Source: Begonia masoniana (taxonomy: Eukaryota; Streptophyta; Magnoliopsida; Cucurbitales; Begoniaceae). Taken from it: a DNA stretch of 64,000 nt. This document shows, piece by piece, positions 34,357 to 46,900 of the stretch (position 1 is its first letter; the number at the start of each line of letters is the position of its first letter). The translations under genes were made by a program, and so were the position numbers. Below the pieces are notes generated by a model, which worked only from the letters and a program-made list of their open reading frames with translations, had not been told where the DNA came from and searched no databases. The stretch is from the NCBI GenBank assembly GCA_022432975.1, contig CM039502.1, positions 19,989,228-20,053,227 of the forward strand. The letters run 5' to 3'.

Positions 34357-35798
34357 TGACACGAAATCCCTTAGAGAAGGGTCCATGTAACCTACAAAAT
34401 ACTCAAGATTTTCTTGGGTGAGATGTGTGCAAAAATCCAAGAAAATAAGGAGCAATAATGGAACCGAAAATGCAACTAAATAAAGGAAGTGAAGAGGGAG
34501 AGATATGGCCGAATATTATGAGCATGTAAATGAAGAAAATGCACAAGAAAATAGATCAAGAAGAAGGTGAAGATGGATATGAAGAAATAAACAAGGAAAT
34601 AAAAGTGAGGTGTGTGGGAGTGAATATGGCCAAAATTAAAGAGTAAATAAGTGTGTGGATGGTGATAAAAATGCAAGGAATAAAAATACCTTTGGCAGAT
34701 CCAAGAGCTATCTTACGTTTTACGCTCTTGGATAAACGATTTTCCCAGAGGAAAAACGACCACCTAGGGCCTAGGTTTTCATCCTCTACTCTTAATCCTG
34801 ATGGAGAAGGCGAGGGAATAACTAAGAGTTAACCTAGCAACCCGAAGGCTAGGCTAACAATGAAGGGCTACTCCACTTGATTCATAGAACATGGGAAAAA
34901 CCAAGCACACAAGCTTAGAGAAATAGGTATTTTATTGATTTTGGCCAAAGTTGTGTACAAACAATAATGCCATGCTTAAATAGACAACCTAGGTGGATTA
35001 AGGTTTGGTAAGGATGAATTTGGACCATTGGATTTCAAGAAAATTGATCAAAGGCCGAGATGATGCAATATGTGTGCGCGCGCCAATCAACGAGCAACGC
35101 GCGCCAGTCAGCATCAGCAACGCGCGCCTCGTCAGCAATCCACATGCGCGCCTCGCTGAGCCAACATGGGTGCGCCAACTCAGCGCCAGCGCCAGCGCAG
35201 CGCTCCAGCGCGCACCTACCTGCGCGCCCCAGTGCGCGCCTGCCCGCGCCCTTTCGCCTGCCCGCGCGCCTCCAGTTGCTTGCCCGCGCATCTCCAGCTG
35301 TGCGGTGGAGATTTAGGCTGAGCCATAACTTGATCAAAGGCTAAAAATTGTCCAAGTCTTTAATCCATGTTGTCATCCACATTTGTACCTACAAAACCAT
35401 ACTTTTAATTGTGGGCTTTTCTTTAGACCAAGTCTTCCTTTGGGCTCGATTTGTGAAGGCCTTTTTCTCCTTGGAATAAATTTTGTTGAATTTCTTCAAC
35501 CCATAATCGACCAACATACATCTAACCCTAACCACACCATCTAATGCATGATATGTAAATATATAACCCATACAATAAAGGCTAGAGTATGCCAAATGAG
35601 TTTAAAAATAAAAATTACAAATTGATGGGCCGGGAAGATAAATTCCCATGGGCCAAATGGTGACTTCCTCCAAATGCTTCTAATTGCATTCCTTCCAAAA
35701 ATTATACCTACAGAAGAAAAACACGTAATAAGTAGAGAGATGATATAAAGTTAGGGACTTTGCCAATTTTCTCTTTAAGTGCAACCCGAGACATGTCA
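34357..35798 (-). repeat. Element C right LTR (5' LTR of the second unit)
   Basis: The plus strand reads TGACACGAAAT...GACATGTCA, 1442 bp. Minus-strand TATA-like CTATTTAAG near 34975-34983, with a GC-rich block on its upstream side (about 35070-35320) full of GCGCGCC and CAGCGCCAG words. The next five bases, AAAAC (35799-35803), are the candidate target duplication. Short overlapping ORFs on both strands of the GC-rich block are considered spurious. Confidence 0.9.
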
Positions 35799-36353
35799 AA
35801 AACTCACCCAAAACACCTAAAACCTCCACTATTATGCATAGATTACAAAACCCACTAAAAACTCACATCAAATCTTGATGAAAATCGATGGAAGGAAGGA
35901 ATGAAGGAGAAATCTTCAATGGTGGCTACCAAAATTGTGGAAGAAGAGAGGAGAAGACAAGTGAAAATTGTCTTTTTACACCATACAATTCCTCTTTTTA
36001 AAACTCCATCTTTTCTTCTTTTAAAATTAACCACTCAAACTTGAAATTTTATAATTCAAACCCCCCTCTCGCCATTCCTATTCCCCCTCACGTGAAAGAC
36101 ATCTCTTCTCCCTATTTCTTCATCCCATTTTCCTTTACTTAGCTTAGAACACCAATTTCACCTAACGACTACCAAATCCTTAAATTTTCTCTACCATCTC
36201 CTCTTTCTAGCTCACATCTTTATAATAAATTCTAGGGTCTTTGTTAGGGCTCCCATACATAATCTAAGGGCAACTCACGTTGAACAAAATTCTCAGGTGT
36301 TGCACAAAGAATTTTAAGTACAATTACATGATACAGAAAATCTGGGTGTTACA
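35799..36353 (-). repeat. Element E 3' LTR, first 555 bp
   Basis: On the minus strand it starts TGTAACACCCAG directly after polypurine tract CAGGAGGGTGGGA (plus 36354-36366). The rest of this LTR was separated by insertion of C and should lie left of the window. It is AT- and pyrimidine-rich, with no gene. Confidence 0.8.
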
Positions 36354-36393
36354 TCCCACCCTCCTGAAACAAGATTTTGTCCCCAAAATTTGC

Positions 36394-37100
36394 TTATCTG
36401 AAGAGCTCAAGATATCTACTCATCATATCCTGTTGCTTTTCCCATGTGGCATCTTTCATATTGTGATTGCGCCATAAGACCTTTACCAGTGGAATCTACT
36501 TGTTTTGTAGCACTTTGATTGTAGACTCTACGATTCTCACTGGCCTTTCCTCGTACGTCAGCATTGGTTAGATTTCTATGTTCACTAGTTCCACAATTTG
36601 ATTAGGGTCACGTACACATTTTCTCAGCATGGATACGTGAAAGACATTGTGAACCCCATCCATAGTCACAGGTAGCTCTAGTCTGTAAGCTGTACTTCCT
36701 ACTTTCTTCAAGATAGGAAACGGTCCTACGAACCATGGATTGAGCTTCCCTTTCTTACCGAACCTCATCATGCCCTTGAACGGTGATACCTTCAAGAATA
36801 CTTCATCACCTTCTGCAAACTCCAGATCTCACCTTCTCTTATCTGCATAACTCTTATGTCGGCTTTGAGCAGTTTCAATCCTCTGTCTGATAATTGCTAC
36901 TTTCTCAGACATCTGCTGTGAAATTCCAAGGCCGAAAAGCTTCACTTCTCCAACTTCATCCCAATACAAGGGAGATCTACACTTTCTGCCATAAAGAGAT
37001 TCATATGAAGCCATACCAATTGTAGCTTGGTAGCTATTGTTGTAAGAAAACTCCACTAACGGTAATAATTTGCTCCAAGAAGCCTGAAATTCCAACACTG
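36394..37100 (-). pseudogene. pol: Element E pol remnant: integrase C-terminal part and chromodomain
   Basis: Minus-strand reading from VLEFQASWSK (about 37095) through [29 protein letters not shown] and GPFPILKKVG (about 36715) to a chromodomain remnant with IPLVKVLW and a final TAA at 36394. Stops occur after KRR (near 36827), after NIEI (36568) and within the chromodomain. The upstream part of pol is missing: at about 37100 the sequence switches to plus-strand element F without a target duplication. The relation to the C neighbour is only that C inserted into E's LTR. Confidence 0.87.
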
Positions 37101-37358
37101 AGTGCGCGCGCATGGCGCCCTTTGTGGCCCACTTCAAATTTTTTTTAAAATTTTTCCTTTTTAAATATGTTTTAACCCTACCTTTTTTGACATGCTTTGT
37201 ACGTATTTTATGCACATTTTCCGTATATTTTTTAGGGTTCAAAAAACCCAAAAATTGAGTCGAAATTTTATCAAAAAAATTATTTTAATTATCGTTTAAT
37301 GCTTGTAAAGTGAGAGTAAAGTAGCAACCCGAGCAAGGGCGGATTCAGGGATGTTACA
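37101..37358 (+). repeat. Element F 5' LTR, terminal fragment
   Basis: Ends GGGATGTTACA before the PBS. It begins abruptly at the E junction with a GC-rich block GTGCGCGCGCATGGCGCCC followed by AT-rich sequence. The rest of the LTR is missing. Confidence 0.7.
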
Positions 37359-37361
37359 AGT

Positions 37362-37374
37362 TGGTATCATAGCA
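37362..37374 (+). other. Primer-binding site of F
   Basis: TGGTATCATAGCA: initiator tRNA-Met complement with one mismatch. Confidence 0.85.
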
Positions 37375-37516
37375 AAATGGTCTAGTCGTTCAAAGGATTA
37401 CTCAATAATGCCAGCCGTCATGCAATGTGCTTCACTGACTGTAAGTATTTCTTTTATTTTAGTTAGTTTATAACTAAGATTAGATTGTTTTAACCTTGCT
37501 CAGGAATAGAATCAAA

Positions 37517-38575
37517 ATGCCGAGGAATGTAAGACAACCCAAGAAACCCAGGAGTGAACTTGAGGAGTTAGTTAAGCAGCTTACAGAATTGGTTGGTAGG
37601 CAGGCCGAGTTGTTCGGATCTTTAATTAATCAAGGAGGACCGGGAAATCTTGGAGCAAGTTCTAGTGGGAAAAGTTTCAAAGATTGAAACCTCCTACGTT
37701 TGAAGGCCAGTTAACAGATCCAACAGCTGCTGAGAGATGGATACACATGATCAATAATATGTTTAAGTATGCTAATGTGGAATAAGGGAACAAAGTGACA
37801 TGTGCAACCTTCTACTTGGCCAACAACGCTCAAAGTTGGTGGGAGACAGTGGAGGTGCTCAAGGTCTGACTTGGAACAAATTCAAGGAATTATTCTATGA
37901 CAAGTATTACAATGGAACAATCCAAGCTGCCAAGAGGATGAAGTTCTTACAGTTAAAGCAGACTGGATCTGTGGGAGAATATATCAGGCAGTTTGGGTCA
38001 CTTTCATAGTTTGCAAGCTATTTGGTGAGCAAGGAAGAAGACAAAGTGCTCCAACTCGTGCAAGGACTGAAGCCTGAAATATACAAGGGCGTGAAGATAT
38101 CGGGAATAGTTGGCGTATCCTATGTAAATGTGGTGACCAAAGCTATTGAAGTGGAAGAGGCTGATTTGAAGTGTGTTAAACCGGCTAAAGCTCCCAGACG
38201 AATGTTCAAGGAGATTATGCCACAGATGAGCAGAGGTGGATCTTCTTCCCAAATTCATGGAACAAAAAGGCCTGGAGGAAATTTGAATGACCATAGAGGA
38301 GGAAAGAAGCCACAACCACCACGGGGAAAATAATTGCCATGTCCTAAGTGTTTGAAAGCTCATCCGGGAGAGTGCGGTCAATATGCAGGTATATGTTTCA
38401 ACTGCTTGGAATCTGGCAATCTTTTCTGAGACTGTCCAAAGCCAAAGGTCACCCTGTGCTTTAATTGTAACGAGCCCAGACACATAGCCAAGGATTGTCC
38501 TGCATCAAAGAAGGGACCAACTAAAGCAACACCAAAAATTTTTGCCATGATTGAGCCAGATGATGAGGATTGATC
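37517..38575 (+). pseudogene. gag: Element F gag (degenerate)
   Basis: The ATG at 37517 opens MPRNVRQPKKPRSELEEL. A frameshift lies near 37685, with stops at about 37783 and 38007. The core AQSWWETVE...WNKFKELFYDKYYNG is at about 37825-37915. Unlike the other gags here it has two CCHC-like knuckles, CFNCLESGNLF.DC (with a stop at its Arg position) and CFNCNEPRHIAKDC (about 38395-38500), after a CPKC...C cluster. The start differs from A, B, G and H, marking a separate subfamily. Confidence 0.85.
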
Positions 38576-40135
38576 GGCCGTGATCGCAGGTAAGGTACTT
38601 GTCAATTCAGTGTCTGCATTTACGTTGATAGACTCGGGTACGTCACATTCGTTTGTGGCAACCGCTTTTGTAGTAAAAGTAAACCTTGAAGTGAAGCCAG
38701 CTGGGTGTATGTATGATGTGAAGCTACCGTCTGGTGAGTGTCTACATTCAAATCAGATGGTGCCCAATAGTTTGGTATCGGTCGGGAGGAAGACTTTGCC
38801 AGCTAACTTGATTGTGATGGGAATAACCGTGTATGATGTGATACTCGAAATTGATTGGCTCTTTCGCCATTATGAAACGATTGATTGTCAGGCCGGAACA
38901 GTTAATTTTCATCCCCCTAATGGTGAGAACCATTCGTTGCAAGCCTTGAAGAACGTGAGTGAGCTATCTGTAATGGTGCCCATAGATGCTCGGAAGTCGT
39001 TAATGGATGAGTTCGTTTGTTTTCTTGCAACCATAGTAGATTCTCAGTTCTAAGTAGAGTCGAAACCTCAGGATATCTTATTTGTCCGTGATTTTCTTGA
39101 GGTTTTCTTGGACGATTTGTCTGGTTTCCCTCCAGACCGAGAAATCGAATTCGTGATTGATACCTACCCTGGAGCAGAACCAGTGTCAAAGAATCCTTAC
39201 AGGTTAGCTCCGCTTGAATTAGAGGAATTAAAGAAGCAACTAGAAGAACTGGTTGATAAGGGGTTCATACAACCTAGTTTCTCGCCGTGGGGAGTGCCCG
39301 TTCTGTTTGTGAAGAAGAAGAACGGGTCACTCCAGATGTGCATTGATTATCGGGAGTTGAACAAGTTGATTATTAAGAACAAGTATCTTTTGCGGAGAAT
39401 AAATGATTTGTTCGATCAACTCCAAGGAGCCTGAATTTTCTCGAAGATAGATTTGAGATCGGGGTATTATCAGTTGAAAGTCAGGTCACAGGATATCCTG
39501 AAGACAGCTTTCCAGATGAGATACGGACATTATGAATTTTTTGTTATGTCGTTTGGACTAACGAATGCTCCAGCTGCTTTCATGGACCTGATGAATTGGG
39601 TGTTTTGAGAATATCTCGATAAATTTGTCATTATATTTATCGACGATATTTTAGTATACTCCCATGATTAAGATGAGCACAAGGAGCATCTGAGGATGGT
39701 TTTGGAGACTTTGAAGCGACATCAGTTGTATGCAAAGTTCTCAAAATGTGAGTTTTGGTTCGATAAAGTTCATTTTCTTGGACATGTAATTTCTAGTGGA
39801 GGAATATCAGTGGATCCAGACAAGATACAATCGATTAAGGCATGGCCTCAACCAATGAATGTAAGCGAGATTCAAAGTTTTTTGGGGTTAGCTTGTTATT
39901 ACATGAAGTTTATTGAAGATTTTTCAAAGATAGCGACACCCCTGACTCGGCTGACAAGGAAAGCTGTCAAGTATGAATGGTCAAATGATTGTGAGCTTAG
40001 TTTTCAGATGTTGAAGCAGAAATTATCTACAGCTCCAGTGTTGACATTGCCAGTGGCGGAGGAGAAATTCAGTATTTATTGCGATGCCTCTCGGATTGGA
40101 TTGGGTTGTGTATTGATGCAGAAGGATAAAGTGAT
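38576..40135 (+). pseudogene. pol: Element F pol, first part: protease, RT, start of RNase H
   Basis: One reading frame with stops at 39051, 39432, 39606 and 39668. Protease LIDSGTSHSFVA (about 38625) and VILEIDWLF (about 38840). RT: YRELNKL (about 39349), DLRSGYYQ and FIDDILVYS (about 39639). RNase H begins [10 protein letters not shown] (about 40078). It is interrupted after KVI by G at 40136 and continues at 49981. Confidence 0.88.
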
Positions 40136-42701
40136 TGTAATGACTGGCTATACGGAATATTAATATTTTAATGTAAATGGCATTTTTATTAATATGTCAA
40201 ATTAAGTAAGTTTTGCGAAAAGAAAACGTTATTACAATCCTAATAATTAATATGGATTTTAGGAAAATTTTGGGAATTTTAGGAGTCGTAACGTTAATTT
40301 TATGAGAATTACGTTTATCGTAATATAAAGGATACTTCGGTAAAAATAGTAAACGAGGCCTGAATTGCTAACGGACAGTTTTAATAGAACCCTTATAATA
40401 AGTTAAAGTTATTGGCGAAATAAGGAAATTTAGAGAAAGCGAATCATCGGTTAATTAACGAAACGAATGACGAAACAAATAGAAAATCAAAGGAAAGGCA
40501 AAATGGTAATTTGCCAAGTGAAATTTTAAAATAAAAACACAAATTTCCTTCCTCCTTCACCATTTGCACGGCTTCTCTCTCTCCCCTGCGTTCTCCGGCG
40601 ATTTTCATTGCCTCCTCACGGTTCTCTCCTCTCCGACGATCGTTTTTCTGCCGATCGACTCGTTTTCTTCATGCTTCCTCTAATCAACGCTCTATGTATG
40701 ATTCTATAGTTTTAGAAGCTTATTGTTTGGTTTTTACGGAGTTTAAACGATTAGGGTTTCGTTAAAAAATGTGATTTAGGGTTCGAGATTCATAGGTTTA
40801 TCATTGTTGTGAATATAATGAACGTATTGAATGTTCTTGGACTAAGTTAATCAATTTAGGACGAATATTAGAGATTGAAGAATTTTTGAATTTTGGGGGA
40901 ACTCGTCAATGGAAATTTTGAGTGTCGAGCGTAAATTACTCGATAAAACGCCTCGATTAGTTAAGTTAGAACTTTAAGGAATTTTCTTAGTTAAGGTTTC
41001 GTTAAATTTGGACGTTTAATAGTTTAAACTCATTTTAACGACAAAATTGTGAAATTTCCTTACGTAAATCTCGTGGACGGAGTTTGGAATTCAACGGACA
41101 CGAGGTAAGTTCTCGTGACTTACTCTAGGCCGATAGGCCTACACCGTACATCGATGTCATCTCGAGGAGTTTTGGTGACGTGTTTGTTTAAATCGCTTTG
41201 GTTGGGTAGTTAGGTCTAGTCGTTTATAGGTTATGTCTTTAATTGCTTTTATTGTCTCTATGGTACGTATGATGCATGTTTAATTATGTTATAAATGATT
41301 CACGCATCACGTATTTTAAAGGAGCATGAAAATGAATTTCCGCACTATGTTTTAAGGAAAATGGTGATGTGGCCTGAAAAGGGGCTATTGATCTATTGTG
41401 TGTATCGATTATGGGTCTGTCACAATACCACATCTAATATGAATTGATGTATGTTTATGGTCATGCGAGGTGGGGCTCAGGAATGGTTGTGCGTGTTCCA
41501 AGCATGTACCCCCCTCCTCTAGGTGGAAAGGGTAGTCCAATCACAGGGTATGCCCTCTCCATTTAGGGGGTCGAGATCTCGATGACAACCTATGTAAAGA
41601 TAAGAAAATGTTGCATGATTTACGAACTCATATGCACAGCATGCATTTACATTTACGAAGCTTGCTGAGATTTTTATCTCATAGATTGTCTGTATAGTGT
41701 AGGTGATCTTGACTTAGGTGAGGACGAGATCCCTCCACCCGATGAGTGATGCAGTTGGCAGAGGATGGCTCGCGGGGTGTGCTGGTGCAGTCGATGCTTA
41801 ACCCGACCCGTGGTGGTGTATGTACGTATTTTGAGGATTTTTAGGGATATTTCGGGTTAATGGTGGATTAGATAGGTTAAAATGTATAGTTAGAACATAT
41901 TAGGATGTTTGGATCTGATTAGTTGATAGCTTTATGTTTTTTATGTTTTTAAACGTTTTAGAAACTCGTTTTATGAATTTATTTTGGAATTGTTAGTGAT
42001 GAAAAGCAAGAGGAATTATATAGTTTTAAACATATCCACACAGTTTTTACGAAAACGAGTTCTGTTTTAAATTGTGTTTTGAGTCGTTTATTTTGAGTGA
42101 TTGATGAAGTGTGAAAAAGATGAGGATATGGGTGAGTGTATCGTGATTGTTAGGATGTATGGGTGGGAAGAAAAATGGTTGGAAGAGGAAAAAAAAGAAA
42201 AGAATAGAAAAGAGAAAGAAAAAAAAAAGAAGGAGAAGATGGAGGGAGGCAGAGAGGGTGGTGACTGATCGCCACTAAAAAAAAAGAAGAAGAAGATGGA
42301 GGGAGGCAGAGAGGGTGGTGACTGATCGCCACTCCTGGCGATCAGTCACCGCGAAGGATCGGGCCTCCTCGGTGGCAGGCGATTCGCGATCGCCGGGCAA
42401 AACAGGCGATCACCGATGGGCGATCGATCGCTTGTTTTGGGCGATCGATCGCCCCATCATTTTAGGGACAAACGTCCCTTTTTGCCCCGCGACTTGTTTT
42501 AATTAAATTTTAATTTTTTTAATTAATTGTTTTGAGTTTTATTTAAATTGTTTTAAGTTTTGTAAAATGATTTAAAAGCATAACTTCAACGATTTCGATT
42601 TTAAAAGTTTATTTCCGCCCAAACGTTAGGTTTAAAGTTAAGTAATAAAATGAAAAAAAAAATAATACGAAAAAATTAGGAATAGTGTAAGGGTCGTCAC
42701 A
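40136..42701 (+). repeat. Element G 5' LTR
   Basis: It runs from TGTAATGACTGGC to GGGTCGTCACA. Its first leader acceptor and donor 1 are mutated compared with the 3' LTR; donor 2 (CGAG|GTAAGT, about 41106) and acceptor GTGTAG (about 41702) are kept. It carries a 57-bp duplication at about 42220-42333 and has lost roughly 65 bp of the CGATCG cluster present in the 3' LTR. Confidence 0.93.
42220..42333. repeat. 57-bp tandem duplication in G 5' LTR
   Basis: A-run plus GATGGAGGGAGGCAGAGAGG and GTGGTGACTGATCGCCACT occur twice in a row here but once in the 3' LTR (about 49500-49560). It arose after, or during, insertion. Confidence 0.9.
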
Positions 42702-42706
42702 GTTTA

Positions 42707-42719
42707 TGGTATCAAAGCC
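42707..42719 (+). other. Primer-binding site of G
   Basis: TGGTATCAAAGCC: initiator tRNA-Met complement with one mismatch. Confidence 0.88.
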
Positions 42720-42869
42720 CCTGGGTTTTAAAAACGGTTATGTAGACTGCTCGACTGCACAGCCACTACGCGGACATCCTTCATCAACTGTAAGTATGTT
42801 TATATGTTTTTTTTTAAGTTCGGTTTTTTAGAATTGTGTGCTTTTAACCTTTATAGGAAATATATAATC

Positions 42870-43905
42870 ATGGTACGTCGAGGAAACGACCGAGACGATA
42901 GAGATGATACGATAAACACTCTTAAGGATTTTATAGCCCAACAGTTCCAACATATGGAGCGTCAGGCCAAACAAATGGAGAGGCAATCCCAGCAGTTAGG
43001 CACCTTAATCGACCGTGAAGGTGCTAGGGCCCAGGAGACAGCTACTCCAGGTAACCGAGGGATGGAAAGATTTCAGAGGCTCCAACCTCCAGTGTTCAAC
43101 GGACAGTCTACGGATCCCTCTTCAGCTGAGGAGTGGATTCGAACCATGGAGGACATGCTGGCCTATGCAAGCATTGAGGATAGGGAGAAGGTTGCATTGG
43201 TTAGCTACCACATAGCGTTGGATGCCTAATTTTGGTGGGATTCGATCAAGACAACCACCGACACGACGATTATGAGTTGGGAGCGCTTCAAGATGATATT
43301 TTATGACAAATACTTCAGCCATACAGTACGAGAGGCGAAGATGGTGGAGTTTATGCAGTTGCGGCAAGTTGGTTCGATTGCCGAGTATGTGAGAAGGTTT
43401 GAGGCACTGTCACGATTCGCGCCACGTCAAGTCAGTGTCAATGAGGACAAGGTACGCCGATTTGTACAGGGACTTGGTCAAGAGATTCGGAAGAACCTTA
43501 CCATATCTGGGGTGCGTAATGTATCCTACGACGAGATAGTGGCCAGAGCGCTTGAGATTGAGGCCGTTGACCAGACTTCAGTTAAACTGAGGGAGTCAGC
43601 TAGGGGCTTCTTTCGAGAAATCCACCCTCAGGTCAGAAATAAGGGCTGGTAACTGAGAGGACGGCCACAGCAACAACAACGGGGCGTTAAGAGGCATTTA
43701 GAGGGAGGTAATGATCGAGGCAAAGGGAAGCAGGTACAGGGGGCTTCTCAAATGCCGTGGTGCCCTAAGTGCCAGAAAGAACACAGTGGCGAGTGTCAGA
43801 TGGGAACGAATAAATGCTTTAGATGTGGAGAAGTTGGCCACTACATTAAAGATTGCCTGAAGCAGGGCCGTGAGCAGCCAGGCACAGACTAGAGGAGGAT
43901 TATGT
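42870..43905 (+). pseudogene. gag: Element G gag (stops, otherwise in frame)
   Basis: The ATG at 42870 (MVRRGNDRDDRDDTIN) is preferred to an upstream in-frame ATG at 42804, because it matches the starts in A and B. Stops at 43227 (before FWWDSIK), 43650, 43890 and 43902; the frame itself is kept. Coiled-coil-like Q-rich segment HMERQAKQMERQSQQL (about 42950). Core MSWERFKMIFYDKYF at 43272. CCHC knuckle CFRCGEVGHYIKDC at about 43813-43855. Confidence 0.88.
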
Positions 43906-46900
43906 AGAGGATTTTTGCATTTATCGAGCCCTGTGATGTTGATGATGAGGCTCAGCCTTCGGTGATAGTAGGTACTATTCTGATTTTGGGCGTAGCTGTA
44001 TTTTCTTTGATAGACACGGGGGCTACGCACTCTTTTGTTTCCACTGCGTGCTTGTCTAGACTGAAGCTTGTGCCTTAGTTAGCAGAATGCGAATACAGTG
44101 TGATGCTACCTTCAGGAGAGCGTATGCAGTCAGGTCAGGTTGTTCAGGGCAATATTGTCTCAGTTGGGAATAGTACCCTCTATGCTTGCTTGATTGTTAT
44201 GGGCATAGAGATCTATGATCTGATCTTAAGGATGGACTGGCTATCACAGCACTACGCCACCATCGATTTTCGATCCGGGATTGTGACATTTTGACCCCTG
44301 GGTAAAGCCGAGTTTTTTTATCAGACGATGAATAGATGGAGTGGATCGCTTATTTCCTATAATATGAAGGTCAACGAGCAATTTAAAGGTGAGTGCTCTA
44401 TTTATTTGGCCACAGTACTTGATACTCAGTTGCTCAGCGAAGTAAAGCCGAGTGACATTCCTATAGTCAGAGAATTCTCTGAGATCTTCCTTGATGATCT
44501 CCCTGGTTTACCACCAGACCGGGAGATTGAATTTGTGATTGATGTTTATCCTAGTTCGGCGCCAGTGTCAAAGAATGTGTATAGATTGGCGCCTGCTGAG
44601 TTGAAAGACTTGAAATCTCAGTTGGAGGAGTTGCTAGACAAGGGGTTCATCCGACTCAGTGTTTCACCCTGGGGTGCGCCCGTTCTATTTGTCAAGAAGA
44701 AAGACGGGACCCTCAGGATGTGTGTGGATTACAGAGAGCTGAATAAGCTTATAGTGAAGAATAAGTATCCACTGCCACGGATCGACGATTTGTTTGATCA
44801 GCTGCAAGGTGCCCGAGTATTTTCCAGGATTGACCTACGCTCGGGTTATTATCAGCTGAAGGTCCGGAAGGAAGATGTTCAGAAAACGGCGTTCCGAATG
44901 AGGTATAGGCATTATGAGTTCCTAGTTATGTCTTTTGGACTTACTAATGCCCTGCAGTGTTTATGGACCTGATGAACCGTGTATTTAAGGATTTTCTGGA
45001 CAAGTTCGTTGTGGTGTTCATTGACGATATCCTGATTTATTCTAAGACGAAAGAAGAACATGAAGAGCAATTGAGGATTGTTCTCAAAATTTTACAACGA
45101 CACCAGCTATATCCAAAGTTCTCTAAATGTGAGTTTTGGCTGGATCGGGTCAGTTTTCTTGGCCACATTATATCAGAAGAAGGGGTTTCTGTAGACCCGA
45201 GCAAGATTCAGGTGGTCAGAGATTTGTCACAGCCTAAAAACGTGCGTGAAGTGCGTGGGTTTCTCAGATTAGCTGGCTATTATCGGAAGTTCATAAAGGG
45301 ATTTTTGAAGATTGCAGTTCCTCTTTCACGTTTGACTCGAAAGAACAAGAAGTTTGTATGGTCGGCTGCTTGTGATGACAGTTTTATGGAAGCAGAAGTT
45401 GACCACAGCTCCAGTACTGACGCTACCTGTTGAAGGTGACAAATTTAGTATTTATTGTGATGCATCTGGAGTTGGACTCAGTTGTGTATTGATGCAGGAA
45501 GGAAAGGGTATTGCGTATGCTTCTCAGCAGTTGAAGCCGTATGAGCAGAATTATCCTACGCATGATCTGGAGTTAGCAGCTGTGGTCTTCGCACTGAAGA
45601 TATGGAGGCATTATTTATATAGGCAGTAGTGCGAGATATTTTCAGACCACAAGAGTTTGAAGTACTTGTTTACGCAAAAGGAGCTTAACATGAGGCAGCG
45701 GAGATGGCTGGAATTTGTTAAAGATTACGAGTTTGAAATCAAGTACCATCCAGGAAAGGCGAATAAAGTCGCTGATGCTTTGAGCCGAATGCCTACTGCG
45801 AGTCAGCCTTCACTTGCAACGTTGTCGGTTACACTGCGGTCTGAGATTGAGAGGTTCGATGTGGAGATTGTGGCAGAGTTATCCAGTATGCTCACTAACA
45901 TTTCTCTCAGGCCGACTATTTTAGATAAGATACGTGAAGCTCAGCAGAATGATATGGAGTGTGAGGAGCTTCGATTGAGTTTGACATCTGGAGACATTTC
46001 TGAGTTTAATGTGTCGAACGATGGTATTCTGAAGTTCAGGCATAGGTGGTACGTGCCTAACGACGATGAGCTAAAGAAGGAGATATTGGCCGAGGCACAT
46101 TCTTCAGCATATTCTGTGCACCCGGGAAGTACCAAGATGTACCGGGACTTAAAGCAACATTTCTGGTGGCCGAACATGAAAAGAGCAGTCGCCAAATATG
46201 TCGAAACCTGTTTAGTTTGTCAACAGGTGAAAGCAGAACACAAGAGGCCGGCCAGAACACTACAGCCACTGCCGATTCCAGAGTGGAAATGGGAGCATAT
46301 CTCCATGGATTTTATTGTGGGGCTCCTGAGGACGAAGAAGGGCCATGATGGCATCTGGGTGGTCGTGGACCGATTGACAAAGTCGGCTCACTTCTTAGCT
46401 GTAAAGATGATGTCTTCTATGGATCAGCTTGCAAAACTTTATGTGCGGGAGATTGTTAGATTGCACGGAGTACCAGTTTTGATTGTCTCAGATCGAGATC
46501 CGAGGTTTACATCGAAGTTCTGGAAGAGTCTGCACAAAGCTATGGGGACTCAGCTTAATTTCAGCACGGCATTTCACCCTCAGACTGATGGACAGACTGA
46601 AAGAACAAATCAGATTCTGGAGGATATGCTTAGAGATTGTGTGCTAGAATTTCAGGGCTCGTGGAGCAGATATTTGCCACTAGTAGAGTTCTCTTACAAC
46701 AACAGCTTCTAGGCTACCATTGGTATGGCTCCGTACGAGACTCTGTATGGTCAAAAGTGTAGGTCTCCGTTATATTGGGATGAGGTTGGTGAAGCCAGTG
46801 CTGTTGGTCCCGAGATTCTACAGCAAACGGCAGAGAAGATTGCCGTTATCCGACAGGGTATCGAGGTAGCTCAGAGTCGACAGAAGAGCTATGCTGACAC

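Larger units (their letters stand above)
26074..35798 (-). mobile_element. Element C, second unit: non-autonomous gag-protease element with an extra ORF
   Basis: Minus-strand element: right LTR 34357-35798 (5'), PBS 34342-34354, leader, gag-protease 31046-32799, unknown ORF 30111-30989, left LTR ending at 30044 (3'). RT, RNase H and integrase are absent: no YRELNK, FIDD, SDHKSL or GPFP motif on either strand. It must have depended on enzymes from another element. Confidence 0.8.
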
